Positions 14,079 to 23,242 are shown, counted from the stretch's first letter. The stretch is 34,177 nt of DNA from Candidatus Iainarchaeum sp. (GCA_021162685.1 JAGGYF010000042.1:1-34177), one strand, 5' to 3'. Program-made: numbers and translations. The notes: a model not told the origin generated them from the letters alone.

Positions 14079-15556
14079 GGCTTCCACAACCTTTCTATTC
14101 TTTCTGTTTCTGCTGCTCGGTATTCATCTAAAAACTCTCTTAGGTATTCTGGGAATACATCCTTCACGCGCTTTGATTCTCTGAATATCTGTTTCAATTT
14201 TCTTTCTAGTCCCTTGCTAATCTTTTTGTAGTGGATGGGGTCTGAGTAGTATAATTTATTCTTAATACGCCAGTAGGCTTTTGTTCCACGTGGTGCGTAT
14301 ACTACATAACCTCTCTCTTCTCCTTCAAATGGGCCCATTGCTCTTTCCATGTCCTTGTAGTTTACCAGATAAACACCGCCCGTTTCTTTATTTGGGTCTA
14401 TGATAAGCAATTCGTCACCCTCCACACCCACGCACAATACAGCATGTTTTTGGTCCCTCTTTACTCCTGGGAAGAGTGCAGCTTTGTAAAAGTTCAGTAC
14501 AACAAGTCCACCCTCAGAGAGCCATGCCCTAACCTCATCTCTGAGATTTATAATCTCTTTGTATGGAACAAAAATACCTGCGACATTGCCCTTTGTTAAC
14601 TTATCTACTGCCTTTATTGCATTGGATACTGTTGTTCCACCAGGAACTTTTGTTTTTGCCTCTTTTGCAATTGTCTTTTGTCCGCCTTCTATGTGGAATC
14701 CGAACAGGTCTAAGATCATGTTAAGAACTGCCGGAACGCAATACGATTTTTCTTGGGCAACATAATGCCTGCGCATTGATTCCATTGTTTTGATGTCAAA
14801 TCTTGACTTTTTTATTCGCACTTCTTTTTCTACGATCTTTGCATTTGGTATGGAGATGTAATATCCTCTGCCCGTGTCTATGATTACAGACGTTGATGAT
14901 ATGTCTATAACCTCCCCATCTGCATCATCAACAAAGATACGCTGCCCAAGCTTTACAAGTTTTGAGCTTTTTATGTAGAAACCAGCAAGCCAGTTCCTCG
15001 TAATGTCCTTTGATGCAAAGAAGATAAGGGCAACCACAAGGAATGCAAACCCATAACTTATTGCTGACAAAGAACTTTCAACAACACTCTTTGGTATTCC
15101 GAGTTGAGCAAGTGATATCTGTATTACAATGATGTATAAAAAGAGACGAAGGCCCATGAGTACGAAGTTTACAACTGGCTCATCTATGCCCATACCTTTG
15201 AGGTAAATCTGGAATTTCATTCCCCTGAATGTTACTGTTAAGATTTCCATGATGAGATTAACAATCATTGTTCCGAGGATTAGTATAAGCAACGTTGATA
15301 GGAGTATGGGAGCATAATTGCTCAAACTCGCAAGTAGTCTTTCTGTTATACCTGGGTCTAAAAAGAAAACCGCGATGAAAATTGTTGCTACGAATAGTAG
15401 GTATTCAATGGTTTTGACGAGTATCTTTGCCATGCCTGGCTTTTTTGTTATGGGCGAGCAAGCAATGGAAAATAATCGGACAATTGTAACTCCAACTAAT
15501 AGGATTAAGACTACTTCAAATGCCTTCAGTATTGCTGGAGGAACATACTCTATCAT
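14075..15556 (-). CDS. MscS-like membrane channel fused to C39-like cysteine peptidase domain
   Basis: The 493-residue protein has five predicted membrane helices (about 10-28, 43-66, 82-107, 128-150, 160-182). The last leads into a ring-like MscS beta domain, with KLGQRIFVDDADGEVIDIS, VIIDTG and YYISIPNAKIV at about 202-248. A papain-like C39 domain then follows at about 260-420: Q268 and C273 in AQEKSYCVPAVLNM, H371 in QKHAVLCVG and D387 in LLIIDPN, the complete Gln/Cys/His/Asp set. The C-terminus is basic and helical. Canonical MscS proteins lack a protease domain, so cytoplasmic proteolysis gated by membrane tension is possible. The RimK-like gene overlaps its stop (ATGA). TATA-like CTTTTAAACC is at about 15592-15583. 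Confidence 0.85.
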   Translation of the reverse strand: MIEYVPPAILKAFEVVLILLVGVTIVRLFSIACSPITKKPGMAKILVKTIEYLLFVATIFIAVFFLDPGITERLLASLSNYAPILLSTLLILILGTMIVNLIMEILTVTFRGMKFQIYLKGMGIDEPVVNFVLMGLRLFLYIIVIQISLAQLGIPKSVVESSLSAISYGFAFLVVALIFFASKDITRNWLAGFYIKSSKLVKLGQRIFVDDADGEVIDISSTSVIIDTGRGYYISIPNAKIVEKEVRIKKSRFDIKTMESMRRHYVAQEKSYCVPAVLNMILDLFGFHIEGGQKTIAKEAKTKVPGGTTVSNAIKAVDKLTKGNVAGIFVPYKEIINLRDEVRAWLSEGGLVVLNFYKAALFPGVKRDQKHAVLCVGVEGDELLIIDPNKETGGVYLVNYKDMERAMGPFEGEERGYVVYAPRGTKAYWRIKNKLYYSDPIHYKKISKGLERKLKQIFRESKRVKDVFPEYLREFLDEYRAAETERIERLWKP

Positions 15557-15603
15557 GATATCACACTCTCTTTTTATCCAAATGGGGTTTAAAAGAGTTT
15601 ATA

Positions 15604-15738
15604 TTAAATCCATCCTTTACAGTTCTTACTCCCACAGTTGCATTTCATAGTAAATCCAGGTTCTGATTCATCCCTATAATCTGTTGTTATTTCTTCGCCT
15701 TTTTTTATATCTCTTTTTGCAATGTAACAAAACGTTTG
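15604..15738 (-). pseudogene. C-terminal remnant of a SET-domain protein
   Basis: From a TAA at 15739-15741 to a TAA at 15604-15606 the minus strand is open for 44 codons. It reads QTFCYIAKRDIKKGEEITTD, then YRDESEPG, then FTMKCNCGSKNCKGWI. That is the end of a SET lysine methyltransferase domain: the conserved DIxxGEEIxxDY block followed by a post-SET CxCxxxxCxG cysteine cluster. There is no in-frame ATG, GTG or TTG early enough to make a domain, and the NHSCxPN block is missing. It is therefore a truncated gene rather than a functional enzyme. It lies between the channel and dCMP deaminase genes. Confidence 0.6.
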
Positions 15739-15741
15739 TTA
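15725..15741. promoter_or_regulatory. 17-bp perfect palindrome upstream of dCMP deaminase
   Basis: TAACAAA-ACG-TTTGTTA has 7-bp arms around a 3-bp centre. It lies about 45 bp upstream of the TATA-like CATTTAAATTT (15783-15793) of the dCMP deaminase gene, so it could be an operator. It also falls inside the SET remnant, so chance or inherited coding sequence is possible. Confidence 0.3.
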
Positions 15742-15815
15742 TTCTTCTTTTGTTAAGGTTTTATGGCTTTTTGAAAAACTAAACATTTAAATTTAACTTA
15801 TGAGAAAACTTAGCC

Positions 15816-16349
15816 ATGAATTCTAGACCATCAAAAGACCAATATTATTTGGATATAGCAAAGGCAGTGGCAGAACGTTCTCCATGTATCAGAAGAAAAT
15901 TTGGAGCGATAATAGTAAGAAATGATGCCATAGTCAGTACTGGGTATAATGGTCCTCCAAGAGGGGGAGTAAACTGCTTTGAGATTGGTTGCTTAAAGGA
16001 TGAGATGGATATCCCAAGCTGGCGAGGATACGATTTTTGTCCAGCAGTTCATGCAGAGGAGAATTCAGTTGTAAATGCTGCAAGGCACGGCACCTCTGTA
16101 ATAGGAGGAGTACTCTATATATATGGGATAGATTCAAAAACAGGCAAGCCCACAATTTCTCATCCATGTGATAGATGCAAACGTGTTCTTATCAATGCTG
16201 GCATAAAACAGGTTATTACAATGGATGAGAATGGAAATATTGTGAAATATGATGTAGCAGATTGGATAAAAGAAGATACAGATAAATATGTGCATAAACT
16301 GCAAGAAGTAAGGGAGAAAAAGGAACAGAAAGACTTTAAAGAAGTATAG
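15816..16349 (+). CDS. dCMP deaminase (cytidine/deoxycytidylate deaminase family)
   Basis: The 177-residue zinc enzyme carries HAEEN (H79, E81) and PCDRC (C118, C121), the zinc ligands and proton-shuttling Glu of the deaminase fold. The extended GYNGPPRGGVNCFEIGC segment is characteristic of dCMP deaminases of the ComEB type. Predicted reaction: dCMP to dUMP, feeding thymidylate synthesis. The C-terminal 20 residues are a charged helix (KYVHKLQEVREKKEQK). A TATA-like element at 15783-15793 supports ATG 15816. The P-type ATPase gene starts 13 bp after its stop. Confidence 0.9.
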   Translation: MNSRPSKDQYYLDIAKAVAERSPCIRRKFGAIIVRNDAIVSTGYNGPPRGGVNCFEIGCLKDEMDIPSWRGYDFCPAVHAEENSVVNAARHGTSVIGGVLYIYGIDSKTGKPTISHPCDRCKRVLINAGIKQVITMDENGNIVKYDVADWIKEDTDKYVHKLQEVREKKEQKDFKEV

Positions 16350-16362
16350 TATATAGCTAATT

Positions 16363-18999
16363 ATGGATGATGCAGTATACTGGCATGCAGTTGATATCAA
16401 GACAATATTCAAGTTGTTGAAGACATCAGAGAAGGGCTTAACTTCTGAAGAGGTAAAGAGGAGAAGAAAGGAGTATGGAGAGAATGAGATAACACTCAAG
16501 GAGAATATATCTGCGCTTAAACTCTTTCTTAATCAATTCTCCAGCCCCCTTGTAATAACACTAATTATTGCTGCTGCAGTTCTTATTATCGTATCATTGA
16601 TGTCAAATGATTCGTCGCAATTAATTGATGCCTCGCTGATTATCTTTATTGTTCTTGCCAATAGTGTGTTTGGTTTTTTCCAGGATTACAAAGCAGAAAA
16701 GAGTATGCTAGCGCTTAGGAAGATGACAAAAGTGAACGTTATTGTCGTTAGGGATGGAGTAGAACAAATTGTAGATGCAAAAGAACTTGTCCCTGGTGAC
16801 ATTATTATTGTAGAAGAGGGTTCAAAGATTCCTGCTGATGCCAGAATTATAGGAGTAGAGGACGCATATGTTAATGAGTCTGTGTTAACTGGGGAGAGTA
16901 CGAAGGTGAGAAAGGAGCCATGCGTTCTTCCCATGAATACGCCACTTCATGCTAGAAAAAACATGTTGTTCATGACAACAACAGTTACAATGGGAAGTGC
17001 AACCGCTGTCGTTGTTGGAACAGGAATAAATACAGAAGTAGGAAGGATTGCAAAGCAGATACACGAGACAGAACAGGAATCAACAATTTTCCAGGTTCAG
17101 TTGGAATCACTAAGTAAGAGTATTGGGAGTTTCATTTTAGGAATTATTGTATTTATTGCTCTTGTGCAGGCATTTGTGCACGCGTTTGACCTAAAAACAA
17201 TCTTTTTAACATCGGTTGCATTAGCAGTAGCAGCAATACCAGAAGGACTTCCTGCAGTTGTTACTCTCTCGCTTGCTTATGGAACATCAAAGATGGTAAA
17301 AAAGAATGCACTTGTAAGGAGACTTGCAATCATTGAGAGTTTAGGTTCTGTTGATGTCATATGTACAGATAAAACTGGGACTTTAACGGAAAACAAGATG
17401 ACTGTGAAAAAGATATATTTTGACAATAAGATGTATGATGTTACTGGTTCTGGCCTTGATGAACAAGGAGAGTTTATTTCTGATGGAAAAATAAGAAAAA
17501 GGGAGTTGTACCCTATTTTGCTTACTGGTGTATTGTGTAACAATGCACACGTAGGAAAGAAATATTTTGGAGAACCATTAGAGGTTGCACTTCTTATTGC
17601 AGGAAAAAAGGCAGGGATAGATAAAAAAGAGGTTGAGAAGAAGTATAAACACATAAAGGAGATCCCATTCAATTCAGAAAGAAAACGCATGACAGTTATC
17701 TATTTAATTGATGGAAAGAAGATGGCATTTATGAAGGGTGCACCCGAGGTTGTGCTTCAACATTGTACATACGTATATGAAAACGGAAAAAATAGAAAAC
17801 TTAGTAAAAAGAGAAAAAAAGAGCTTTTGAGTGTTTCACGAGAACTGGAAGCGCAGGGCTTTTATGTATTGGGATTTGCACAAAAAGAACTCAACAGGCA
17901 ATCGGATGCAGAATCAAACATGGTATTCTTAGGCTTCCAGGGCATGATTGATCCTCCGAGGCCAGAGGTAAAGGAAGCTATTGCGGCATGTGAAACAGCA
18001 GGTATCAGAGTTATAATGATTACAGGAGATAGCCCCCTTACTGCAAAGAACATAGCAAAACAGGTTGGTATTGGTACTGAGGTGATGATAGGGGAAGAGG
18101 TTGATAAAATAACAGATAAGGAACTGGAGAATGCTGTTGAAACTATTGATATCTTTGCCAGAGTTTCACCACATCACAAAGTAAGAATACTCAACGCGCT
18201 TAGGGCAAATGAACATGTTATTGCTATGACTGGAGATGGGGTGAATGACGCTCCTGCTCTGAAGAGCGCAGATGTTGGAATTGCTATGGGGGTACGTGGA
18301 ACAGATGTAGCGAGAGAAGCCAGCGATATGATCCTACTAGATGATAACTTTGCGACAATTGCAGAGGCAATAAAAGAAGGGAGAACAATATACGGAAACA
18401 TAAAAAAATTCATAAACTATTTGCTAACATCAAACTTTGCAGAAGTATTTGCGATATTTATCGCATCTCTCTTTGCTTACCTTCCAGTAACAGCAGTTCA
18501 GCTTTTATGGATAAACTTTGTTACAGATGGATTCCCCGCTGTTGCATTAGGAGCAGACCCACCTCCTCCCGATATTATGAAAAGAAAACCGAAGAAGAAG
18601 GACGAACACATCATTGACAGAAGGATGTGGTACTTGATTGCTTTGATCGGCGTAGAGAATACAATCCTCATTTTGAGTGTGTTCTTTATTGGATTGGGGA
18701 TGGGTGGTCTAAAGGTTGCCCAAACAATGGCATTCACTGGTTTTGTACTGTATGAATTTGTGAGAATAGTCGTGATAAGGACACAAGAAAAGTTGGGCAT
18801 GCTATCAAATCACTATTTAACATTGGCAATGATTATCTCAATAGGACTTCAATTTGTTTTGTTGTATTCTCCACTGAATAAACTCTTTGGGGTTGTTCCA
18901 TTGGGCATAGAAAACTGGGCAGTTTTGATAACAGGTACAATTATAGGTTATGTTTCTGCTATATTCATAACGAGATGGGTGATGAGGATGACTGCATGA
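16363..18999 (+). CDS. P-type cation-transporting ATPase (P2, Ca2+-ATPase-like)
   Basis: The 878-residue protein has the complete P-type layout: N-terminal cation ATPase domain, actuator motif LTGES (176-180), PEGLP in helix M4 (293-297), phosphorylation motif DKTGTLT (D336), nucleotide-binding KGAPE, and the hinge MTGDGVNDAPALKSADVGIAMG. About ten membrane helices are present, with a C-terminal block of six. PEGLP with NFVTDGFPAVALG in M6 places it with P2A/P2-type calcium (or sodium/proton) pumps. Exact ion specificity cannot be assigned by eye. Length is typical. It may be co-transcribed with dCMP deaminase (13 bp gap). Confidence 0.92.
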   Translation: MDDAVYWHAVDIKTIFKLLKTSEKGLTSEEVKRRRKEYGENEITLKENISALKLFLNQFSSPLVITLIIAAAVLIIVSLMSNDSSQLIDASLIIFIVLANSVFGFFQDYKAEKSMLALRKMTKVNVIVVRDGVEQIVDAKELVPGDIIIVEEGSKIPADARIIGVEDAYVNESVLTGESTKVRKEPCVLPMNTPLHARKNMLFMTTTVTMGSATAVVVGTGINTEVGRIAKQIHETEQESTIFQVQLESLSKSIGSFILGIIVFIALVQAFVHAFDLKTIFLTSVALAVAAIPEGLPAVVTLSLAYGTSKMVKKNALVRRLAIIESLGSVDVICTDKTGTLTENKMTVKKIYFDNKMYDVTGSGLDEQGEFISDGKIRKRELYPILLTGVLCNNAHVGKKYFGEPLEVALLIAGKKAGIDKKEVEKKYKHIKEIPFNSERKRMTVIYLIDGKKMAFMKGAPEVVLQHCTYVYENGKNRKLSKKRKKELLSVSRELEAQGFYVLGFAQKELNRQSDAESNMVFLGFQGMIDPPRPEVKEAIAACETAGIRVIMITGDSPLTAKNIAKQVGIGTEVMIGEEVDKITDKELENAVETIDIFARVSPHHKVRILNALRANEHVIAMTGDGVNDAPALKSADVGIAMGVRGTDVAREASDMILLDDNFATIAEAIKEGRTIYGNIKKFINYLLTSNFAEVFAIFIASLFAYLPVTAVQLLWINFVTDGFPAVALGADPPPPDIMKRKPKKKDEHIIDRRMWYLIALIGVENTILILSVFFIGLGMGGLKVAQTMAFTGFVLYEFVRIVVIRTQEKLGMLSNHYLTLAMIISIGLQFVLLYSPLNKLFGVVPLGIENWAVLITGTIIGYVSAIFITRWVMRMTA

Positions 19000-19023
19000 T
19001 GAACTCAACATAAACTTTTATAA

Positions 19024-19185
19024 ATGTTCTTTCCCAGATCTTCCACTCATTTTTCAGAAATAATTGAAGCAAAGAGCCTAGAAGAAGCAATAGAAAAGAC
19101 AGATATGAACCTAGAATTAAATGTCGTGATACCTCTGAATAATGAGAACATTGAACATCTTAGGAAGTTGATTATTCAGGAATAG
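19024..19185 (+). CDS. Small ORF (53 aa), possibly a remnant
   Basis: The frame ATG 19024 to TAG 19183-19185 encodes 53 residues with balanced composition (for example EIIEAKSLEEAIEKTDMNLE and VVIPLNNENIEHLRKLIIQE), unlike random AT-rich translation. A TATA-like TTTATAAATG overlaps its ATG, so the intact start may be elsewhere (for example an internal ATG at 19105) or the 5' end may be lost. It lies between the P-type ATPase and the antiporter and has no recognised family. Either a small gene or the 3' relic of a larger one. Confidence 0.35.
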   Translation: MFFPRSSTHFSEIIEAKSLEEAIEKTDMNLELNVVIPLNNENIEHLRKLIIQE

Positions 19186-19233
19186 ATGATTGCATAAGCA
19201 ATGTTTTTAAATCAATGGTTCGTTATGTTTTCT

Positions 19234-20976
19234 ATGGAGCAGGTAGCAGAACTCTTTTTGGAATTGGGCTTGATTCTTGGTACGGCAAGTGTTCTTGCAT
19301 ATATAATGAGAAGGTTCAAGCAGCCAACTATCCTTTCATATATACTCACGGGCGTTATATTTGGCCCAAGTGTGCTGAATGTAATTGGCGCTCATGAATT
19401 TATAAAGGTATTCTCTGAGTTTGGTGTTGCTTTCCTGTTGTTTACTGTTGGTCTGCAGTTGAGTATAAGGGACCTAAAGGAGGTTGGAAAAGTAGCGTTT
19501 CTTACAGGTATAGGCCAGGTTTTGTTCACATTTACAATTGCATTCCTGGGTTTAAACGTACTTGGTTTTGATTGGAAAGCTGCTGTGTACATCGCAATTG
19601 CGCTTTCTTTCAGTAGCACAATTATTGTTGTGAAACTTTTATCAGAAAAGAACGATATTAGCTCTTTATATGGAAAGATTGCAATTGGTTTTCTGCTTGT
19701 CCAGGACTTTATTGCTATATTTGCACTTATCTTTTTGACAGGTGTTGCGCAACAGCAACCAGTTGGCGTGATTATTATAAACACAATCGTAAAGACCGTC
19801 TTTTTGATTGGAGCAATTGCTTTGTTTACGAAGTATATCCTGCACAGGTTGTTTGATAGGATTGCAAGGTGGCACGAACTTCTTTTCATATCAAGTTTGG
19901 GGCTTTGTTTTCTTCTTGCTTATATCACGCATTATTTCGGGTTATCATTGGAAATAGGTTCTTTCCTTGCTGGTGTTTCCCTTGCTACATTAAAATATAA
20001 TATAGACATTGTTGGAAGGATAAAATCTGTCAGAGATTTTTTTATCATCATATTTTTTGTGCTGCTCGGTCTTCAATTGCATATCTCTCTTTCTGATATC
20101 CCACTTGTTATTATCCTCTCACTTTTTGTGCTGATTGGCAATCCATTTATTGTGATGAGCATCATGAGTTTAATGGGGTATAGTACAAGAACAAGTTTAT
20201 TTGCAGGATTTACTGTATCTCAGATAAGCGAATTCTCTCTTATTGTCGCAGCAATGGGTCTTTCTTTAGGGCATATAAGCGAACCAACTGTATCAATCAT
20301 AACCATGGTTGCGCTCGTAACAATAACTGTATCGGTTTACTTTATCCAGTTTAATGAGTATATATATGGGAGAATAGGGAAATTTTTGAAATTTTTGGAG
20401 CGTAAGAAACTCGTTGAACATAGGTCAAGATTACCAAAAGAACTGAGGAATCATGTTGTTCTCTTTGGACATCATCGGATGGGGCACACCATATCAAAAA
20501 AATTGGATGAGTTGGGATACACAATAGTTATTGTGGATTTTGATCCGGATGTCATATCATCCCTACTGAAAAAGGGAAAGAACTGCATGTATGGTGATAT
20601 GAGCGACCCAGAAGTTTTAGAAAAGGTTAATCTGAAGGATGCAAAACTCATTATCTCTACTGTTCCATCAAAAAACGATAATCTTGTTTTACTCCATAAT
20701 GTAAAAGAAGTAGGAAGCAAGGCAATCATTATTGTGACAGCAGAGCAGTTGTTGGACGCCATTGAATTATATAGAGCAGGCGCAGACTACGTGATTATGC
20801 CTCATTTCATAGGAGGAGAGCATGTAAGCTTATTATTGAATAAATTGGTTAAGAATAAAAAATGGAGAGAGGCAGCAAAACAAAAACACATCCTACAATT
20901 GTTGGAACATAGGAGGCGGGGACACGAATTTAACGTCAAAAATATTCAATGGGATCTTCTATCCCTGCTTCCCTGA
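19234..20976 (+). CDS. KefB-type cation/proton antiporter (CPA2) with RCK/TrkA-N domain
   Basis: With start ATG 19234 the protein has 580 residues. About twelve membrane helices form a Na+/H+ exchanger domain (motifs [53 protein letters not shown]). A cytoplasmic Rossmann-like TrkA-N domain follows ([39 protein letters not shown]). The usual GxGxxG reads GHHRMG, so nucleotide binding may be altered. A longer frame begins at 19201, but TTTTTAAAT at 19203-19211 looks like the TATA box, placing a leaderless start near 19234. The 3' end overlaps queC by 41 bp convergently. It probably exchanges K+ or Na+ for H+. Confidence 0.9.
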   Translation: MEQVAELFLELGLILGTASVLAYIMRRFKQPTILSYILTGVIFGPSVLNVIGAHEFIKVFSEFGVAFLLFTVGLQLSIRDLKEVGKVAFLTGIGQVLFTFTIAFLGLNVLGFDWKAAVYIAIALSFSSTIIVVKLLSEKNDISSLYGKIAIGFLLVQDFIAIFALIFLTGVAQQQPVGVIIINTIVKTVFLIGAIALFTKYILHRLFDRIARWHELLFISSLGLCFLLAYITHYFGLSLEIGSFLAGVSLATLKYNIDIVGRIKSVRDFFIIIFFVLLGLQLHISLSDIPLVIILSLFVLIGNPFIVMSIMSLMGYSTRTSLFAGFTVSQISEFSLIVAAMGLSLGHISEPTVSIITMVALVTITVSVYFIQFNEYIYGRIGKFLKFLERKKLVEHRSRLPKELRNHVVLFGHHRMGHTISKKLDELGYTIVIVDFDPDVISSLLKKGKNCMYGDMSDPEVLEKVNLKDAKLIISTVPSKNDNLVLLHNVKEVGSKAIIIVTAEQLLDAIELYRAGADYVIMPHFIGGEHVSLLLNKLVKNKKWREAAKQKHILQLLEHRRRGHEFNVKNIQWDLLSLLP

Positions 20977-21598
20977 ACCCTTTTAACCGCAATACACAAG
21001 AATCACATTTTCCGCACGCTTTTGGTCCGTTGCTCACATAGCAACTCCACGTAAGGTGCAGTGGCGCTTTTAGTTCCACCCCTTTCCTTACAATCTCGCT
21101 TTTCCTCATATGTATGATTGGAGTAACTACCTCTATCTTTGTCTCTGGCTTTGTTCCTATTTCTATTACTTTGTTAAATGCCTCGTAAAACTCTGGCCTA
21201 CAATCCGGATACCCACTTGAATCCTCAAATACTGCTCCGATATATATCCTTTCAGCGCCTATGACCTCTGCCCAACTTGTGGCAATACTCAAAAGGTTAG
21301 CGTTTCTGAAAGGTACATACGTTACTGGAATCTCTTTCCTCCCTAAATCAGCCTCTGGAACATCTATATTGCTGTCTGTCAATGCACTTCCCCCAATGTT
21401 CTTTAAGTAGTCAAGATCAACCTCCATTGTTTTTGCTCCATAGTACTTGGCGATATCATAGAATGCTTTTCTCTCCCTTTTTTCTGTTCTGTGTCCATAA
21501 TTTGCATGCAGAAAATATAGTTCATCACATTCCTCGTTTGCAATCGCTGCTGCAACGCACGAGTCCATACCGCCAGAAACAAGAACTACCGCCTTCAT
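20936..21598 (-). CDS. queC: 7-cyano-7-deazaguanine (preQ0) synthase QueC
   Basis: The 220-residue PP-loop ATPase has SGGMDS at residues 8-13 and a C-terminal zinc site with four cysteines ([18 protein letters not shown]). It also shows the family-specific [17 protein letters not shown] segment. It converts 7-carboxy-7-deazaguanine and ammonia to preQ0 with ATP. In archaea preQ0 feeds archaeosine in tRNA. The gene directly follows queE (stop and start are adjacent), so the pair is an operon. Full length. Confidence 0.95.
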   Translation of the reverse strand: MKAVVLVSGGMDSCVAAAIANEECDELYFLHANYGHRTEKRERKAFYDIAKYYGAKTMEVDLDYLKNIGGSALTDSNIDVPEADLGRKEIPVTYVPFRNANLLSIATSWAEVIGAERIYIGAVFEDSSGYPDCRPEFYEAFNKVIEIGTKPETKIEVVTPIIHMRKSEIVRKGVELKAPLHLTWSCYVSNGPKACGKCDSCVLRLKGFREAGIEDPIEYF

Positions 21599-22222
21599 CT
21601 AAACACCTCTTTTGTCTCCCCATATTATCTTATGTAATTGTATTCCTATCCTCATGTTGTCATCAAGTTTTTTTATTTTTTTGGATAAAAATGAGAAGTC
21701 TACGCCACCTTCGGGTATAAGATACAATATCTTTGGATTAATTTGTTTTGATAGTTTCTTTGCCCATTTCCAGTCGCTCTCATTTTTTATTACTACTTTG
21801 AAATAAGCATTCTTCAAACGTTTGAACTCTTTGATTTTGAATGTTGCCTTTACATTTGCGCTTGGAGGTTTTGGGCTGACAACAACGCAATCTAATTGTC
21901 TCAGAAATGGTTTGTATATTGTGCCATTTGTTTCAATGTGAATTTTATAATCTGCTCTTTTCAAATCTCTGACCAGAGGATATATCTCCTGAATTAATGG
22001 TTCTCCCCCTGTGATTATTATGTGCTTTGTTCTGTATTTTTGTATTTTCTTTAAGATCTGCTTTTCACTCATCTCTTTATAATCCTCTGAATCATTCCAT
22101 GTATATTTAGAATCACACCAAGAGCATCGCAGATTACATCCGTGCAATCTGATGAATATTGCAGGCATGCCCATAAACGGACCTTCTCCTTGTATGGAAT
22201 AGAATATTTCAGTCACACGCAT
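21599..22222 (-). CDS. queE: 7-carboxy-7-deazaguanine synthase QueE
   Basis: The 207-residue radical SAM enzyme has a CX3CX2C cluster motif at C29, C33, C36 (HGCNLRCSWCDSKYTW). The N-terminal EIFYSIQGEGPFMGMPAIFIRL and the glycine motif TGGEPLIQ are QueE hallmarks. It converts 6-carboxytetrahydropterin to 7-carboxy-7-deazaguanine. The gene is first in the queE-queC operon. TATA-like GCTTAAATAAC (minus strand, about 22254-22244) lies about 25 bp before ATG 22222. No queD is present in the window. Confidence 0.95.
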   Translation of the reverse strand: MRVTEIFYSIQGEGPFMGMPAIFIRLHGCNLRCSWCDSKYTWNDSEDYKEMSEKQILKKIQKYRTKHIIITGGEPLIQEIYPLVRDLKRADYKIHIETNGTIYKPFLRQLDCVVVSPKPPSANVKATFKIKEFKRLKNAYFKVVIKNESDWKWAKKLSKQINPKILYLIPEGGVDFSFLSKKIKKLDDNMRIGIQLHKIIWGDKRGV

Positions 22223-22284
22223 AGTTGTTTTATTGGCACAAAGTTATTTAAGCATGACTGAAGAAAAAGATAGTGGTGATCGTG

Positions 22285-22800
22285 ATGGATGACGATAAAA
22301 GAAGGTTTTGGAGGAGGCGCAACCCGTTTTTTGACCTTTTCTCTGAGTTTGACAAGATTGACGAGATGATGGACGAGATGATGAAGAAAGCGTTTGATGA
22401 TTTTGAGAAAATCGGCGCTTCTGGAAAGCCATTAACATACGGATTTTCTATAAAGATTGGGCCAGATGGAAAACCCCAGATTAGAGAATTTGGAAACATA
22501 AAACCAACAGAGGAGAAGATTGAAGTAAAAGATGCCAGAGAACCGTTGGTAGATGTGATGAATAGAGATGATGGTATAACAGTGCTTGCTGAAATGCCGG
22601 GTGTAGAAAAAAAGGATATAGATATTAGCGCAACTGAGAAAACGCTAACTATCAAGGCCCCTGATTTTTATAAGGAGGTTGAGCTGCCGGAGGAGATACT
22701 GACTGATAGTGTTAAGGCAAGTTATAAAAACGGTGTGTTAACTGTTGAGATGAAGAAGAAGGTTGCAAAGCCAAAAGGAAAGAAGGTTAGGGTAGAGTGA
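22285..22800 (+). CDS. Small heat-shock protein, Hsp20 family
   Basis: The 171-residue protein has an N-terminal acidic/Met-rich helical arm (FFDLFSEFDKIDEMMDEMM) and an alpha-crystallin domain at about 90-165 (REPLVDVMNRDDGITVLAEMPG, VEKKDIDISATEKTLTIKA, ASYKNGVLTVEMKKK). The tail is short and basic (KPKGKKVRVE). It acts as an ATP-independent holdase oligomer. GGTGAT five bases before ATG 22285 favours this start over GTG 22273. The next gene starts 1 bp after its stop, so they are probably co-transcribed. Confidence 0.92.
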   Translation: MDDDKRRFWRRRNPFFDLFSEFDKIDEMMDEMMKKAFDDFEKIGASGKPLTYGFSIKIGPDGKPQIREFGNIKPTEEKIEVKDAREPLVDVMNRDDGITVLAEMPGVEKKDIDISATEKTLTIKAPDFYKEVELPEEILTDSVKASYKNGVLTVEMKKKVAKPKGKKVRVE

Positions 22801-22801
22801 T

Positions 22802-23242
22802 ATGCCCGCACTTGAAGAAGCATTCAAGATTAGAAGGCGATTATATGCAGTTGCTTCGGGCATTCATACACACGAGGTTGAAGAAGCAGTCAGGGAACTC
22901 TATAACAAACATAAAAGGCCGGTTAGCATAATGGAGATACATGAACATGTAGTGAACAAGCGTGTTGAAAACGCAATTCCTGAAGTAGCAGAGCAGTTGG
23001 GCATTCCTGAGGATAAGATAAGGCAATATGAGCTTTTTGAGACTGACAAGAGAATGTTGCGGACAAAAATAAACGAAATTCTGAACAAGTTGAGGAAGAA
23101 GGGGCAATTAGAGGTATACGTTGTCAAGGACCTCCCAGAAGATATCTCAAGTAAAATTATAGAAGAAACAATACGCCTTGGATATAATGAGAGATTTGGC
23201 TCAGCAAGATTTTTGAAGGCATACAAACCAACTGAGCCATAA
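22802..23242 (+). CDS. Unknown, possibly winged-helix protein downstream of hsp20
   Basis: The 146-residue, soluble, mostly helical protein is rich in charged residues. I do not recognise a named family. The segment EEAVRELYNKHKRPVSIMEIHEHVVNKRVENAIPEVAEQL followed by LRTKINEILNKLRKKGQLEVYVV has the helix pattern of a winged-helix DNA-binding domain with a KKGQLEV wing. Its tight coupling to hsp20 suggests a stress-response role, perhaps regulatory. Both points are inference. Confidence 0.7.
   Translation: MPALEEAFKIRRRLYAVASGIHTHEVEEAVRELYNKHKRPVSIMEIHEHVVNKRVENAIPEVAEQLGIPEDKIRQYELFETDKRMLRTKINEILNKLRKKGQLEVYVVKDLPEDISSKIIEETIRLGYNERFGSARFLKAYKPTEP

Noticed and set aside
18990-19012. Second C/D box sRNA (ATGATGA at the end of the P-type ATPase gene)
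   Set aside because: No D box at the right distance and no terminal stem.
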